A DNA stretch of 64,000 nucleotides from Apis mellifera (Eukaryota; Arthropoda; Insecta; Hymenoptera; Apidae). Shown piece after piece: positions 12,773 to 23,633 of the stretch. Position 1 is the first letter of the stretch, and every line of letters starts with the position of its first letter. The stretch covers positions 2,009,501-2,073,500 of the forward strand of contig NC_037640.1 of the NCBI RefSeq assembly GCF_003254395.2, read 5' to 3'. The notes below the pieces were generated by a model that saw nothing but the letters and a program-made list of their open reading frames with translations, had not been told where the DNA came from and made no database searches. Both the position numbers and the translations under genes were made by a program.

Positions 12773-12863
12773 GCCAATCAGGAAACTGTTAGGCGATCTG
12801 TGGCGCGAGACGTCATTCTCCCGTGGAAGATCATCGCGAAAGGACGTGTAATCAGTTTCAGTG
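12773..12863 (+). promoter_or_regulatory. Candidate RNA polymerase II promoter
   Basis: An inverted-repeat-free CpG-containing block stands out in AT-rich DNA. It carries CCAAT at 12774-12778, a CRE-like GACGTCAT at 12809-12816, and two arthropod-type initiator strings, TCAGT at 12852-12856 and TTCAGTG just after. No TATA box is visible. Downstream comes a leader without any ATG for about 300 nt, then two splice-consistent exons. The arrangement is what a + strand promoter would show, but the call rests on motifs only. Confidence 0.45.
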
Positions 12864-13198
12864 ATTTAGTGAACAATTTTATTCTATAAACTGTTACCGA
12901 ATTTATAAATTGCTATCAATTTCGTTTATTTAATAATCTATTTATTATTATAGTATCGAAATCAATTAGTTTTGAATTTTTTTTTTGTGTTTTTTTCAAT
13001 CAATCATATATTTGATTATTGAGGTTATCGATAGTTCGTCTTTTATTAAATCGAGATTCGAATTCACTTATTATTTCATCTTAATATAGTTTTTTTATAC
13101 GGTTTTTTTATTTATTTTACGGTTTTGATAACTTCGAAGAAAAAATAATTTATATCATGCATGCATCACAACGTTTGATGACTTTTCTACAAGACAAG
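12852..13198 (+). other. Candidate first exon (5' leader plus start codon)
   Basis: Taking TCAGT as the initiator, the exon runs to the donor AAG|GTAATA at 13198/13199. It contains no ATG until 13157, although base composition would predict several (about five) in 305 nt of such AT-rich DNA. That first ATG has A at -3. The true start site could lie elsewhere in 12.85-12.90 kb. A second promoter-like patch with TGCGTCAT lies in the intron near 13565, so alternative first exons are possible. Confidence 0.4.
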
Positions 13199-13971
13199 GT
13201 AATATTTTATTCTTTTTTTAACAAAAATAAATTTATTTAGATAATAGATTTTATAATTTTTAAATCTATATTGTAAATGAACGTACAAAATCAATTTTAT
13301 TTTGTCAAATTAAATCATCGTAATTATATTGTATCGTACGAATAATACGTATTACGCATTACGTTTCTAAATGTCGTTTCTATCTGTAATGTTTATTTCT
13401 TTCTTTCCTTTTCGTTCAATGTTATATTGAAGAGTAATAACATTTATCTAAAGCTTTTCCACGAAATTTAGAGTTTGTTTTCGTATTATATTGCTCGACA
13501 TGTTTCGACGTGTTGACGAACATTTCCCCTCCCTAATTCGAGAATCGAAATTGCGATGTGATGCGTCATTTTGCTATCGATATTCATAGTGGTTAGTTCC
13601 ATTTTGTGAGACGATTTGTTTGCTGCGTAGTACGTAAATATATATTTCTTTTTATAGTTATATGTTATTTATCATATATTATTTATTAATTATTATATTA
13701 TTATTCAATTAATACGTCTTTATTATTATAATTGACGATTCTTCGAGAGTTAAATTATTTTTATTCATTTTTATTCATTTATTTGATAATTATTATTCCA
13801 AATAGTTCATATTTTAATTTTTTAAGATAGAATTTGTGCTCGATCATTGTTTTATTTTAATATAATTAATTAATTTTATATATTTTATGCGTTTATTTAA
13901 AAATTTTTATTTTTTTTTTTTTTTAGAACAGAATACCTGATGCAACTTTATTGATGCAACTTCAAAAGTGA
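13157..13971 (+). CDS. Candidate spliced 28-codon micro-ORF
   Basis: The ORF starts at the first ATG of the putative leader (13157), reads 14 codons to the donor after 13198, and continues in phase 0 at 13927 for 14 codons, ending with TGA at 13969-13971. The two exon halves would read MHASQRLMTFLQDK and NRIPDATLLMQLQK. It has no signal peptide or known motif; the product is basic-to-neutral and would be predicted partly helical. It may be a genuine micropeptide, a regulatory upstream ORF in a leader whose main coding exon lies further downstream, or a chance frame in a long non-coding RNA. After the stop, exon 2 holds another short frame from ATG 13984. No homologue is recognised. Intron coordinates are 13199-13926. 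Confidence 0.3.
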
Positions 13972-14014
13972 AAAAGTTTCAACATGGACATATTTTTTTA
14001 AGGAGAAATTTGAT
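13927..14014 (+). other. Candidate internal exon, 88 nt
   Basis: The exon is preceded by about 18 T residues and AG at 13925-13926, and followed by the textbook donor GTAAGT at 14015-14020. An 88-nt exon with strong signals on both sides is unusual for random AT-rich sequence. A repeated GATGCAACTT occurs twice inside it. No third exon could be identified with confidence, so the transcript probably continues across a long intron. Confidence 0.5.
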
Positions 14015-14020
14015 GTAAGT

Positions 14021-15705
14021 ATTTATTCTGTTTTTATTTGATCATTTTTATGATATATTTTATTATTTCAAAAATAAATATTTATTACAAATTAATACTT
14101 TTATTTAAATAAATAAAAGTAAAATCTTTTGAAAATATATATCTTATTTTCTTGTACATAAAATTCTTTAAAATTCATAAAACATTGATAACTTGTTATA
14201 CTAAGCAAGGATTAAAATAAGTATTTAGCTAATATATAGGTAGGAATAATAAAAATTGTAGATTTAGATAATAGATTTAACTACTTTAAATTAACATATC
14301 TTTTATCTAATCTTGGATAAAGGATATTAAGTTTATATTTAGAATATTGTTAGGATATTTTTAAATTTAAAGGATTCTAAGTTCAAGGATTCATGCGATT
14401 TTTCTAGAAAAAGTTTTAGAATTGTTTTGTTATAGAATTTAAGTAAATAGTTTATAGAATTACTATTATAAAAATAGTAGGAGTATTTAAATAAAAGAGT
14501 AAAGTAAAGCAGAATATATTTATAATGCATGCATAATGAACATTAATAATGTAGTAATAATCAATAATGGTAGCATATGGTGGTGGTCAACAGAATAAAT
14601 ATAACTTTTTGTATGTAATATATTTAGTTTTCTTTATTTTAAATTTTATATTTATTAATATTTTATATTTTCATGACAATGAATGTATAAAATATTGATA
14701 CGTAGGCTGAATACATCTATAAGTAGCTGTAGAATAATTTCTTCTGAAAAAATAAGAAAAAGAAATAGAATAAAATCTTTTATTAGAAATGTTTTACTTT
14801 TTTGAATGAATTGAATTTAAAAATTTTTCGATTACAAGTAAAATTAGCTAATTTCCAACTATATGTTCATTTTTGAGGTTATGTTAGTTTTTTTTGTTTG
14901 TATCATATATAATTTATTTCATATACAACTTATTTCGATCGAAAAACTGTTTTATATTTTAATTTCGTATTCGATGGATCCAAAAGAGAAGATTTAGATT
15001 TAATTTCAAATCAAAATTCACGAAAAAATAGCTTTTTCATTCGTTATATATTTTAAAGCATTTATAAAAACGGGAGATAATTCATTGCAATTTTGTTAAT
15101 ATGTCGTATTGTAAAAAAAGAAATAAGAAATACAAAGAAATGTTTATTCCAACAAAAATTTCGAAAGTTTTACACGTTAAAAAATTCACTAAACGTTCAA
15201 ATACCTTACTTATCCTGAAAGTCTAATTCGGATCAACGAAATTGTTTAAAGTTTAAGATTTAAAGTGACGTAGGCGAACGTTTCCGAGTTTCATTTTTTT
15301 GAAACTCACGTACACGGTAAATTTTGCTCGAATCGAAATGATTTATCGTGGAGATCGTGTTGAAAGATCCGATCCGCGCGGCTCGTTGTGTGAAACAAAA
15401 TGAAGGAGAAAAAAAAAAAAAAAAGGGTATACGTGAACCAGAGACGAAAAAAAAGAGAGGGGAGGGGGAAGGGAACGAGGATTCGCAATGAAAATTTTCA
15501 ACGGCAAAATTCTACCGCCGATTTGAATCGAAAAACAAGCGTGACGTGCACCCTTTGTTCACGACTGTTGTCCAAAACAAAACGGTAGGAAAGTCTCCAC
15601 GATTTATCGCTTCGATGCGTGTATTTTATTCCCGCGCGAGGCATAAAAATATAGGAAAATTGTGTTTCACTGGATTGCGTGTTTAAAATATACGCGGTTT
15701 CACAT
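14021..15705. other. AT-rich sequence, putative intron
   Basis: If the candidate transcript is real, this stretch lies in its second intron. The part after about 15210 is CpG-richer and has an A-tract at 15407-15424. Short ORFs at 14339-14530 (minus), 15306-15488 (minus) and 15400-15588 (plus) are low-complexity. I see nothing else to support. Confidence 0.35.
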
Positions 15706-15708
15706 ATA

Positions 15709-16428
15709 CAGTCGGTCGCAAAAGCCTTCTTATGCGAGTCGAATTAACAAATTACGTTGTCAAAATCAATTATTTGAAATTCTGTTTTTTGGCATAATTT
15801 ATTACGAAGAATAATGAATTATATAGAGTGTTAATATATTTATCAATCATTTCGATTATAGAAAATAAAAATACAAAAAATAGGTTTACAAAAGTTTATT
15901 CATTAAATTATAAGAATCAGATAAAGCGAGATGACTTTTATCTCGTTTCATCTAATGATTTTGAAAATTGATTTAACACATCATTATACATAATTTAATA
16001 AGTAAGCTTGAATCAAAATATTTTAATATATCTATTCTATATAATATATTTATATAGCAGATAGGTTATATACAAGATATTCTGAGAAAAATTTATATTT
16101 ATAAGTCAATATTTAAAATAGAAACATCTTTCTTTACATGTTCTGTAGAATTATCTTTTAGAATTATTTTTATTTTAAATTATTTAGTTATTATTATTAC
16201 ATATATAACTATGATGATTAGATAGGATAAATTAGATTAGTAACTTAAAACAATAAAATTATAGTTTCTGTTATTTGGATTTATAATTTTCAATCTTTAT
16301 ATGATAATTAAATATATAAAATTCAATGCCTAATTTTTCTTGGAATCATATTGTATAAACTTTTATTAAAAAATCTTTGAGTTAGATGGATTTTTTTGAT
16401 AATAAATAAATATTTTTCTCACCGACTG
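15709..16428. mobile_element. Candidate Tc1/mariner-type MITE, about 720 bp
   Basis: The left end reads TA|CAGTCGGTCGCAAAAG and the right end, reverse-complemented, reads TA|CAGTCGGTGAGAAAAA. The 11 bp ATACAGTCGGT at 15706-15716 are perfectly inverted at 16421-16431, including the flanking TA expected as a Tc1/mariner target duplication. The interior is AT-rich with very few CpG, in contrast to the CpG-rich flank before 15700. No transposase frame or DDD/DDE motif is visible, so the copy is non-autonomous or decayed. Family placement follows from known Tc1-like ends and is inference. Confidence 0.6.
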
Positions 16429-16431
16429 TAT

Positions 16432-18540
16432 CTATATACAGCATATAGATGTAGAGTTTGAAGTAATATTGAACACGCATTGTAGAATTTTAAATAAAAA
16501 TATTATTTTTTTCATGTTTGTACATAAAACATAAAAAAACCAAAATATGGAATACGTGCAATGTTCTGTTTTTCTATTTTTCCAAAAACCACAAAAAAAA
16601 TCGTGTTAGCAATTATTATGGCTGGTACAAATTTCTATTTGTGAAGTAAATTACAACTGATTTCTAAAAGGAAAGAATAATATTTCAAATTAAAATTCTA
16701 TGCATTTGTGCATTTTGTGTTTGTGCATGTATTTCTTTCATTTTCGATTATTCGATAATATATATTTATTTCATCGCAATAGTAATTCAATGATCATATT
16801 ATTCATCGCGCTATACAGATATTAATTTTACCAACGATTTAATGATTATTGCATTGATTATTGTTACGTTATGATAAATTCAAAAATTATTGAACTTGCA
16901 TTATTTTTGTCAAATTATTTATCATTCGAATAATAAAGCATTTCTATGTTCCGTTATTTTATTCATCGTCGAAAAAACCTCATTTTCTTCGAATTTAGAA
17001 ACGCGAATTTGATGATAATAAAAATAAATCCTTTTGTATCGAAATTTTTTCACGTATCAATGTCTGTCGTTTATAAAACATTTCAAGGAAGAATAAATAA
17101 TTAAACGAGAAGAATAATTAGCTTATTTTGTACGTTTCATTATTTAAATTAAAATTTTTATTCTACACTATTTTTACAATCGTTCGTTTAGTGAAATGTA
17201 AATCGGCAAAAATAAAAATTGCTTCAAAGGAATTTAAAAATTAAATTTTGTCCCGAATATAAACTCACTCAAAATTGTTTACAGAGGATCGAAATGAAAA
17301 TATTTTACGAAGAAAAATTCGTGTAAAATTTTTTTTTACATTGATTGTTGTTTATCTTTCCGTAATAAATAAATTTATATAACGTTTGGAGAATTGGCGA
17401 AATTTTGTTTGATTATGTATTATAGAGAGATATATTATTATTATAAAATTAACAAAGTTGTAAATTATATTCAAACGTGTAAAGAATGGAACAAATAATG
17501 TTTTGTTATAAAAGATGCGGTTGGTTCGTTGGTAGAAACATCACATAATGAGTTTCACATCGTAATAATTGTTTTTCCGCGAATAATATTGCCCTGTACA
17601 ATAATAATGAATTTCATAATCGAGAATTAATATTAATCATCCCCAAATCTGAAAATCGTACGGGCAAATTGCCAAATATTACATGTACCCACGTTATAAT
17701 TATATTATTACGAAATCAAAAATCGAGGGATCGGTGATAATTAACACGTTCTTTCAAATTTATTTTCAAATTAAATTTCTATCATCGATATAAATAAAAC
17801 GTATTATTCATTTTATATAACATGTTGTTCGTGTTATATTAAATGAAAATTTAATATTATCGTAAAAATTCGAAAATATACAAGATATTTTCTTACAATT
17901 ACGTATCAATATTTCAACAATTTATTTCAAATTTTAAATAATATGTATAATTGATGCATACAAATATCTTTTCCTTTTTTTTTTTTAAATATTTTAATAA
18001 CATATTTTATCATAATACACACCCTTTGTACGCTGCAAATTGCAAGGTAAATACATTTTAGTCAATTCCAAGTCGATGCCAATTTACGGTATAATCAATT
18101 TTAATCGAGGCGATCGGACAATTTTCATTTCAATTTCCATCTTCAAATTTTGCTCGCGATGGTGGACAATGCGAATCCGTGTAACAAAGGATAATTTTAT
18201 CATGGAGAATAAATCGTGCTTACATTTTCACGTTCGATGTTTAAACGGATTACGGGCGAAACAAATAAATTACTCCCCCTTTGAATCAACGGGGATGGAA
18301 AATGGAATCAAAATATTCAAAAGGATATTTAATCTTCCAATATATATATATATATATCTTTCATAGGATATCGTGTGAAGGAAAGGGTTAATGATAATCA
18401 CAGTCCAATATGTAGAAAACGAAGAACTTCTTTTTATTATATACGTTCGTTGTGTCGCAAGACTTCGTGATGTGTGACGTCTCCATTTTACAAATCACAC
18501 GAGTCATCCATTCGATCTTTCATCTCGTACATGCGTATGT
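16432..18540. other. AT-rich non-coding stretch
   Basis: I see no gene or element. A TGCAAG|GTAAATAC donor-like string is at about 18045 and the frame at 18040-18366 has no recognisable content. A (TA) run lies at about 18341-18357. Confidence 0.4.
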
Positions 18541-18577
18541 ATATATATATATATATATATCTCTTTCTCTCTCTCTT
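18541..18577. repeat. (AT)n followed by (CT)n microsatellite
   Basis: Ten AT units pass directly into an impure CT run. A further CT run lies at 18615-18630. Confidence 0.93.
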
Positions 18578-18639
18578 CTCATTCTCGCATAAATAAACTC
18601 ACGCACGCGATATTTCTCTCTCTCTCTCTTTATCATTAT

Positions 18640-19559
18640 TCGATGCGCTCTCTGTACAATCGGCTCGAAAGGGGGAATAAACGGATTTTTATTCGAATAT
18701 CTTTCTCGTTGAAAATCTTTATGAAAGTTCCCGTCGATTTGGAATCGGTCGTGAAACAGCTCGCGGGAAAGAAGATCGAAAGGATTTTCGTTTCACCGGT
18801 ATTAAATTTACAAAAGATGACCCCGAGTCGTCGTGTTTCTCGTATTTTCGTGGCAGTGATCGCGATCGATTGGAACGAGAGCTGAGCGTCGAACGAAAAT
18901 CTCTCGCTTTTTTTTACATTTATCTATCTAAGTTGAGAGGGGAATTGAGTCGATCTTCTCGATCAATTAATCTAGTTTCCCGAATTTTTCAAATACAATA
19001 CGATATTTTTACACACATGGACGTACAATTGATGCAACGCTTAGGGTCCAACGGAGTCAGTTTCAGATGTAATTCGATTCGATTCTTCTTCGTTGAAACT
19101 CGATGTAACGAAATTGTTGTAAAGAAATATACATAATTTTTACGATGAAATTTCCGATAATGTAATTTTTTTAAAATTTTCTAAATTTCATAGATTTTTA
19201 CGAATTTTAAACATTTAATTCATTTCACTTATTAGAGTAATCGTAAGCTCAGTATCAAAATATTTTATTATTCTTGAAAAATTTAAATACATTAAAGAAA
19301 TAATTTGTTATTGGAAATAACTTTAAATATCGTTTTTATCGAAGGATCAACGATTTCGTTTCATACAAAATACATAATACATCGTAGTTTCTTTTTCCTT
19401 TTGTCACGAAATATTTTCGATCTCTCTCTCTCTCGAAGCGATTTTTCCATTTCCGTCGACACTTTCTTCTTTTTTTTCCTTTTTTTTTATTTCTACCGGT
19501 TTTAAGTGCGATATGTATCAACGGATAGTTAACTTATAATAGTTGTCTTAATAACTTAT

Positions 19560-19596
<37 letters not shown>

Positions 19597-20350
19597 ATAT
19601 TTATAATACTTTTTCGTTCAAATTTTATCGAGCTACGTGTATGTGTACACACCCGTTATACGGACGTGTATACACGATAATATGTATATGTATATTTATA
19701 TATACATGTATATTTATATGTATATATAAATATGTATACGCTTGACAATAGGGTGGAACGAAAAATTCGAAATTTCACGATTGAAATTTTCTGATACTTG
19801 AAAAATCAGTAAAAAATAATAAAATAACTATGATAATAAATAAAATAACAATCTTGTTGAATAAAAAATTTTCCAAATTAATTATTCTTGATAAGAGATT
19901 TTTTAATCATCGAAAGGGAGATTCTAAATTACTTTTTAATTTACTTTTTAAAAATCAGGGATATTAAAAAATTATGGCTCTATTTCGTTTCACCCTAGAG
20001 TGCAATCTTTAGTCGATCTCTTTTATCGAGGATATTTTCCGCGTTTCTATATAAATTTATCGAATATAATTAATTAGATGAATCTGAGAGACGAAAACGC
20101 CGACCGAATTAATTCGATTATCCACCGTGTCAAATATCAATCGGTTTCTTTTAAATATTCTACACCCTCGATTCGGTCGGCTCTCCCTCTCTCGTTATGC
20201 ACTTTCACAGTATACTTTTCGAGGATACTTTTCGATAGACGTGTTAACAAAATACTATTCTTTTTAGATCGGGCACGAGCTCTCGTGATATTTCGTTTTG
20301 GAAATATAAATTGATTTTGGAAATTATGCATTTAAATATAGATCGAGCGA
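18640..20350. other. Mixed-composition non-coding stretch
   Basis: Short frames occur at 18643-18885, 18870-19136 and 19305-19505 (plus) and on the minus strand, but none shows a domain. Long TA-rich inverted repeats lie at 19565-19740. Confidence 0.35.
19565..19740. repeat. (AT)n run and TA-rich near-palindrome
   Basis: An AT run of about 15 units (19565-19594) is followed by a CGTGTAT...ATACACG inverted repeat near 19638-19677. A TATATGTATATTTATA-type near-palindrome of about 56 bp (about 19683-19740) is centred on TACATGTA. Confidence 0.8.
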
Positions 20351-21606
20351 ACGTTATTTTTGAATGATCTGAATTTCTAAGATTAGCTTGGATTTTACAT
20401 AGGAACTGCGCGTTTTTTCGTTAGAAAAACATAGAATTCATTGTTGGTCTAATTTTGAATGCGAATAGTCGTTCGATAATGATAAAATTTTTCTTTCCTC
20501 TCGCGTTAATGTGAATGATTCCATGCATTTATTCAATAATTTGTATTATAATAAATTTTTATAATAAATATACGATTCGATTCGTGCGATATTATATTAT
20601 ATTCTCGTCGAAAAGAAAATTTCTTCGATCGAATTTTCCTTATTTCGACAATCTCCGATAAAAAAATCCGCGAGAAAAAATTTAAAAAAAGGATAACTTG
20701 TCTAATTATCGATAAATTTAAAAAATTCGAAAGACAAAATCGGCCAAAGAGATTGAAAACAACAACAATTACATTAGTGTTAATATATTCCTGGAATATA
20801 TATACTTCGAAGAATCGATTCCATAAAACTTGGCGTACAAAAGTGGCTGATTTATTAAGTTATAAACAGTTTAAGCTTGCATCGGATAAACCGCCACGAG
20901 AATAGAATGTGACGGCAGCGTAACGAAGACGAAGCAGAGTCTTCTCTCTCCATCTTCCGCAAACTTCAATTATTTACAACTTGATAAATAAACCCCTGAC
21001 ATTTTTATATTTCAACGCCTGAAGAAATCAAACACATATATTCCACGTAAAAATCAGAATACAAACTTTAAATAAAGAATTGTCGAAAGTCATTGATAAA
21101 TGCACGAAAAAACAAGGAACAAAATTCAATACAAAGATCATCAGAATTAGAATAAGAATTCATTCGAAAGACGCACAATTTGCAAATATTGATTCGTTGG
21201 CCGGTAAATAATTACATGCCCTCCCTTCGTGCGCAATTGCGACACGAGTTATCCGCGCGACCGGGCAAAGAGGCGCATTATTTAACGAGCAAATGGTTCC
21301 GCACGAGTTGGCCAATTAATTTTCGAGCCCTCCCTCTCTCTTTCTCTCTCTCGTTGGAGGAGAATTTGAAAAATGCAATTTCTCGTTTAAGGGAGGGGGG
21401 AGGCTAAGCTGCCGTAAAAAATCGTCCATTTCAGAATATGCATTTCCCTGGTGAAGCATCCAACCCCGGGCGTCGCACCTGCGGATGCATCTTATAGGAG
21501 CAATTTAATCAGATCCTTCTGATCCTTAACCCAGCTGCGCTCGGCTGGCTTGCCAATTCGAGGAAGAAAGTACGAGCTATTGGATGGTATTTGGAAGTAG
21601 GGTTTG

Positions 21607-21622
21607 GTGTGTGTGTGTGTGT
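21607..21622. repeat. (GT)n microsatellite
   Basis: About eight GT units. Confidence 0.9.
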
Positions 21623-22610
21623 ATAAGAAAGCACAACAGCTGGTCTCTCCACGAGGGAAACTTGTTCCTCCTCGAGAACTGAGCGACTCTGTCGTTGGAA
21701 ATTTTTCTTATAACGCGAAACCTCCCCTAAGCGAGAATAATTGTTTCGAAATTGTTTTTTTGCAATGGTTAATCGTTCTTGATCTCGAGAATAATCGTGA
21801 AAGGTGGAGGAGAGATTCTTTCGAATTGTGATCTTGTAACAGTTGGATTAAAGAGATTTCTATATCGATTTCTAAAGAATCGTTGTTAAGTCAGTTTATT
21901 CTTTTTCTCTTTTGTTATGAAAACGAAAGAAAAGTGATTTTTCGAGATCAATTATACGTCACAAGTATACGTTCGAAGTTTATTTTATTCTCGTTTGAAT
22001 AAGAAAATTGTGAATTGTTAACCGATAATAAAATTTATCTAATAAGCAAGTGCTGCAGCCAATGAAAAATATTCTATACAATGGATATATTTGAAAAGAT
22101 TTAACAACAATTTTATTTAAAACTGATGTAGAATTTTTTATCTACAACTGTTGACAATCAGTGTACGTTATTATTCACATAACTATTTCAAACTTTCTTA
22201 GTATCACACGATTGGCTTTATTAAAAAATTCCATTTTCAATAGCGTTGAAAATAATTAAAAGATATACTTTCAACGATTATTATTACACTACAAATCTTT
22301 CGTGTAGAACATTTTTTTTTTGATAGATTAATAATAAGACACCCTGTATATAATGTCTCCTCCAATTAACATCGAAAATCACTTGACTCGACCAGGGATC
22401 GCGTTTCGAATGTCGACCGATAACGCACGAAACTTATATTCGTTGCGAGGGAAATGCGAATTCGTTGAAACTTTATCTCGAAAGATTCGTCGAAGGCGTG
22501 TTAATCGATGCAATCTCGCGGTCGTATCAACGTGATGCGTGTATTTGCGTACGATTAAGTGCATGGGTTGCGACGTGACCTCGGTGTGTCTGCTCGTATG
22601 ATGCACTTGC

Positions 22611-22624
22611 GCGCCATCTGCTGG
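22611..22624 (-). promoter_or_regulatory. CTCF-like insulator motif
   Basis: GCGCCATCTGCTGG on the + strand reads CCAGCAGATGGCGC on the minus strand. This matches every position of the CCASYAGRKGGCGC form of the CTCF core known from flies and vertebrates. It sits in a CpG-rich island. Binding is not shown by sequence alone. Confidence 0.5.
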
Positions 22625-23173
22625 GATAAAGCAATCTCGGTCCCATTGTAATAAATATTCCTCGCGTAAATCTTTCGAAAGTCTTTTCGAAAAATACGCT
22701 TCGATAATTTTTATTCCATTCTCAGAAGCCAAGTTCGTGTTTATCGATGTTGAAATAACGATTTTTTTTTCTCTCTTGTGTCGAAAAAATGAGAAATACA
22801 GGATAATTATTTTTTATCGCGGAGAAAAATTAATTAAGTGACAATTTCGTATTGTTCAGAGTTATTTGTCAAGAGTTGGTTGCTGGGTGATGAATGATCG
22901 AAATGGAACGAGAATTGAATACAATTTCAAGTTTATTCGCCAGCGCATTATTCTTCGTTTCGCCGTTTTATCTTTCCATTGCGAAAGAAGGATAGATAGA
23001 ATCTAACCTTAACCTAACTTTTGCGTTTTATTTTATAGATTGTATATTGCACGATCGTATATGAGATAAAAGAAAAATTATTGTGTAATGAGTGGAGAAA
23101 AGGTATATAAAAAGAAACTGATCAATGAAAGGGAAGAAAAGAAAAACAGGATCTTTTGTTGTACGCGATTCAA

Positions 23174-23633
23174 TTGAATTGCACGCGAGAACGATCGTAA
23201 AACAAAATGGCAGCCAAGTAGCGCGCGATTTTTAAAAAGAAAAGAAGGGAAAGATTCAGATATTGATTCGAATATCGAATAACTCGAATAATTTTAATTT
23301 AAAAATTAACCCACGATAGATTTTGATTGAATTGCACGCGAGAACGATCGGAAAACAAAATGGCAGCCAAGTAGCGCGCGATTTTTAAAAAGAAAAGGAG
23401 GGAAAGATTCAGATATTGATTCGAATATCGAATAACTCGAATAATTTTAATTTAAAAATTAACCCACGATAGATTTTGATTGAATTGCACGCGAGAACGA
23501 TCGGAAAACAAAATGGCAGCCAAGTAGCGCGCGATTTTTAAAAAGAAAAGGAGGGAAAGATTCAGATATTGATTCGAATATCGAATAATAACTCGAATAA
23601 TTTTAATTTAAAAATTAACCCACGATAGATTTT
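23174..23633. repeat. 153-bp tandem repeat, three near-identical copies
   Basis: GCACGCGAGAACGATCG recurs at 23181, 23334 and 23487, an exact 153-bp period. Copies differ by only a few substitutions and a 3-bp insertion in the third. The unit contains AAAATGGCAGCCAAGTAGCG and a palindromic ATTCGAATATCGAAT region. Its CpG-rich half and near identity point to recent duplication of a GC-containing segment. Confidence 0.95.

Larger units (their letters stand above)
20351..23170. other. Non-coding stretch with GC islands
   Basis: GC-richer blocks lie at about 21180-21420 and 22350-22740. The minus-strand frame 22379-22732 (117 codons) overlaps a plus-strand frame and lacks a domain. ACACCCTGTATA at about 22341, a string often found at ends of small insect repeats, has no partner nearby. 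A CTCF-like site is at 22611. Confidence 0.35.

Noticed and set aside
22379..22732. 117-codon minus-strand ORF
   Set aside because: A plus-strand ORF overlaps it in the same GC island and no motif is recognised; kept only as a weak possibility.
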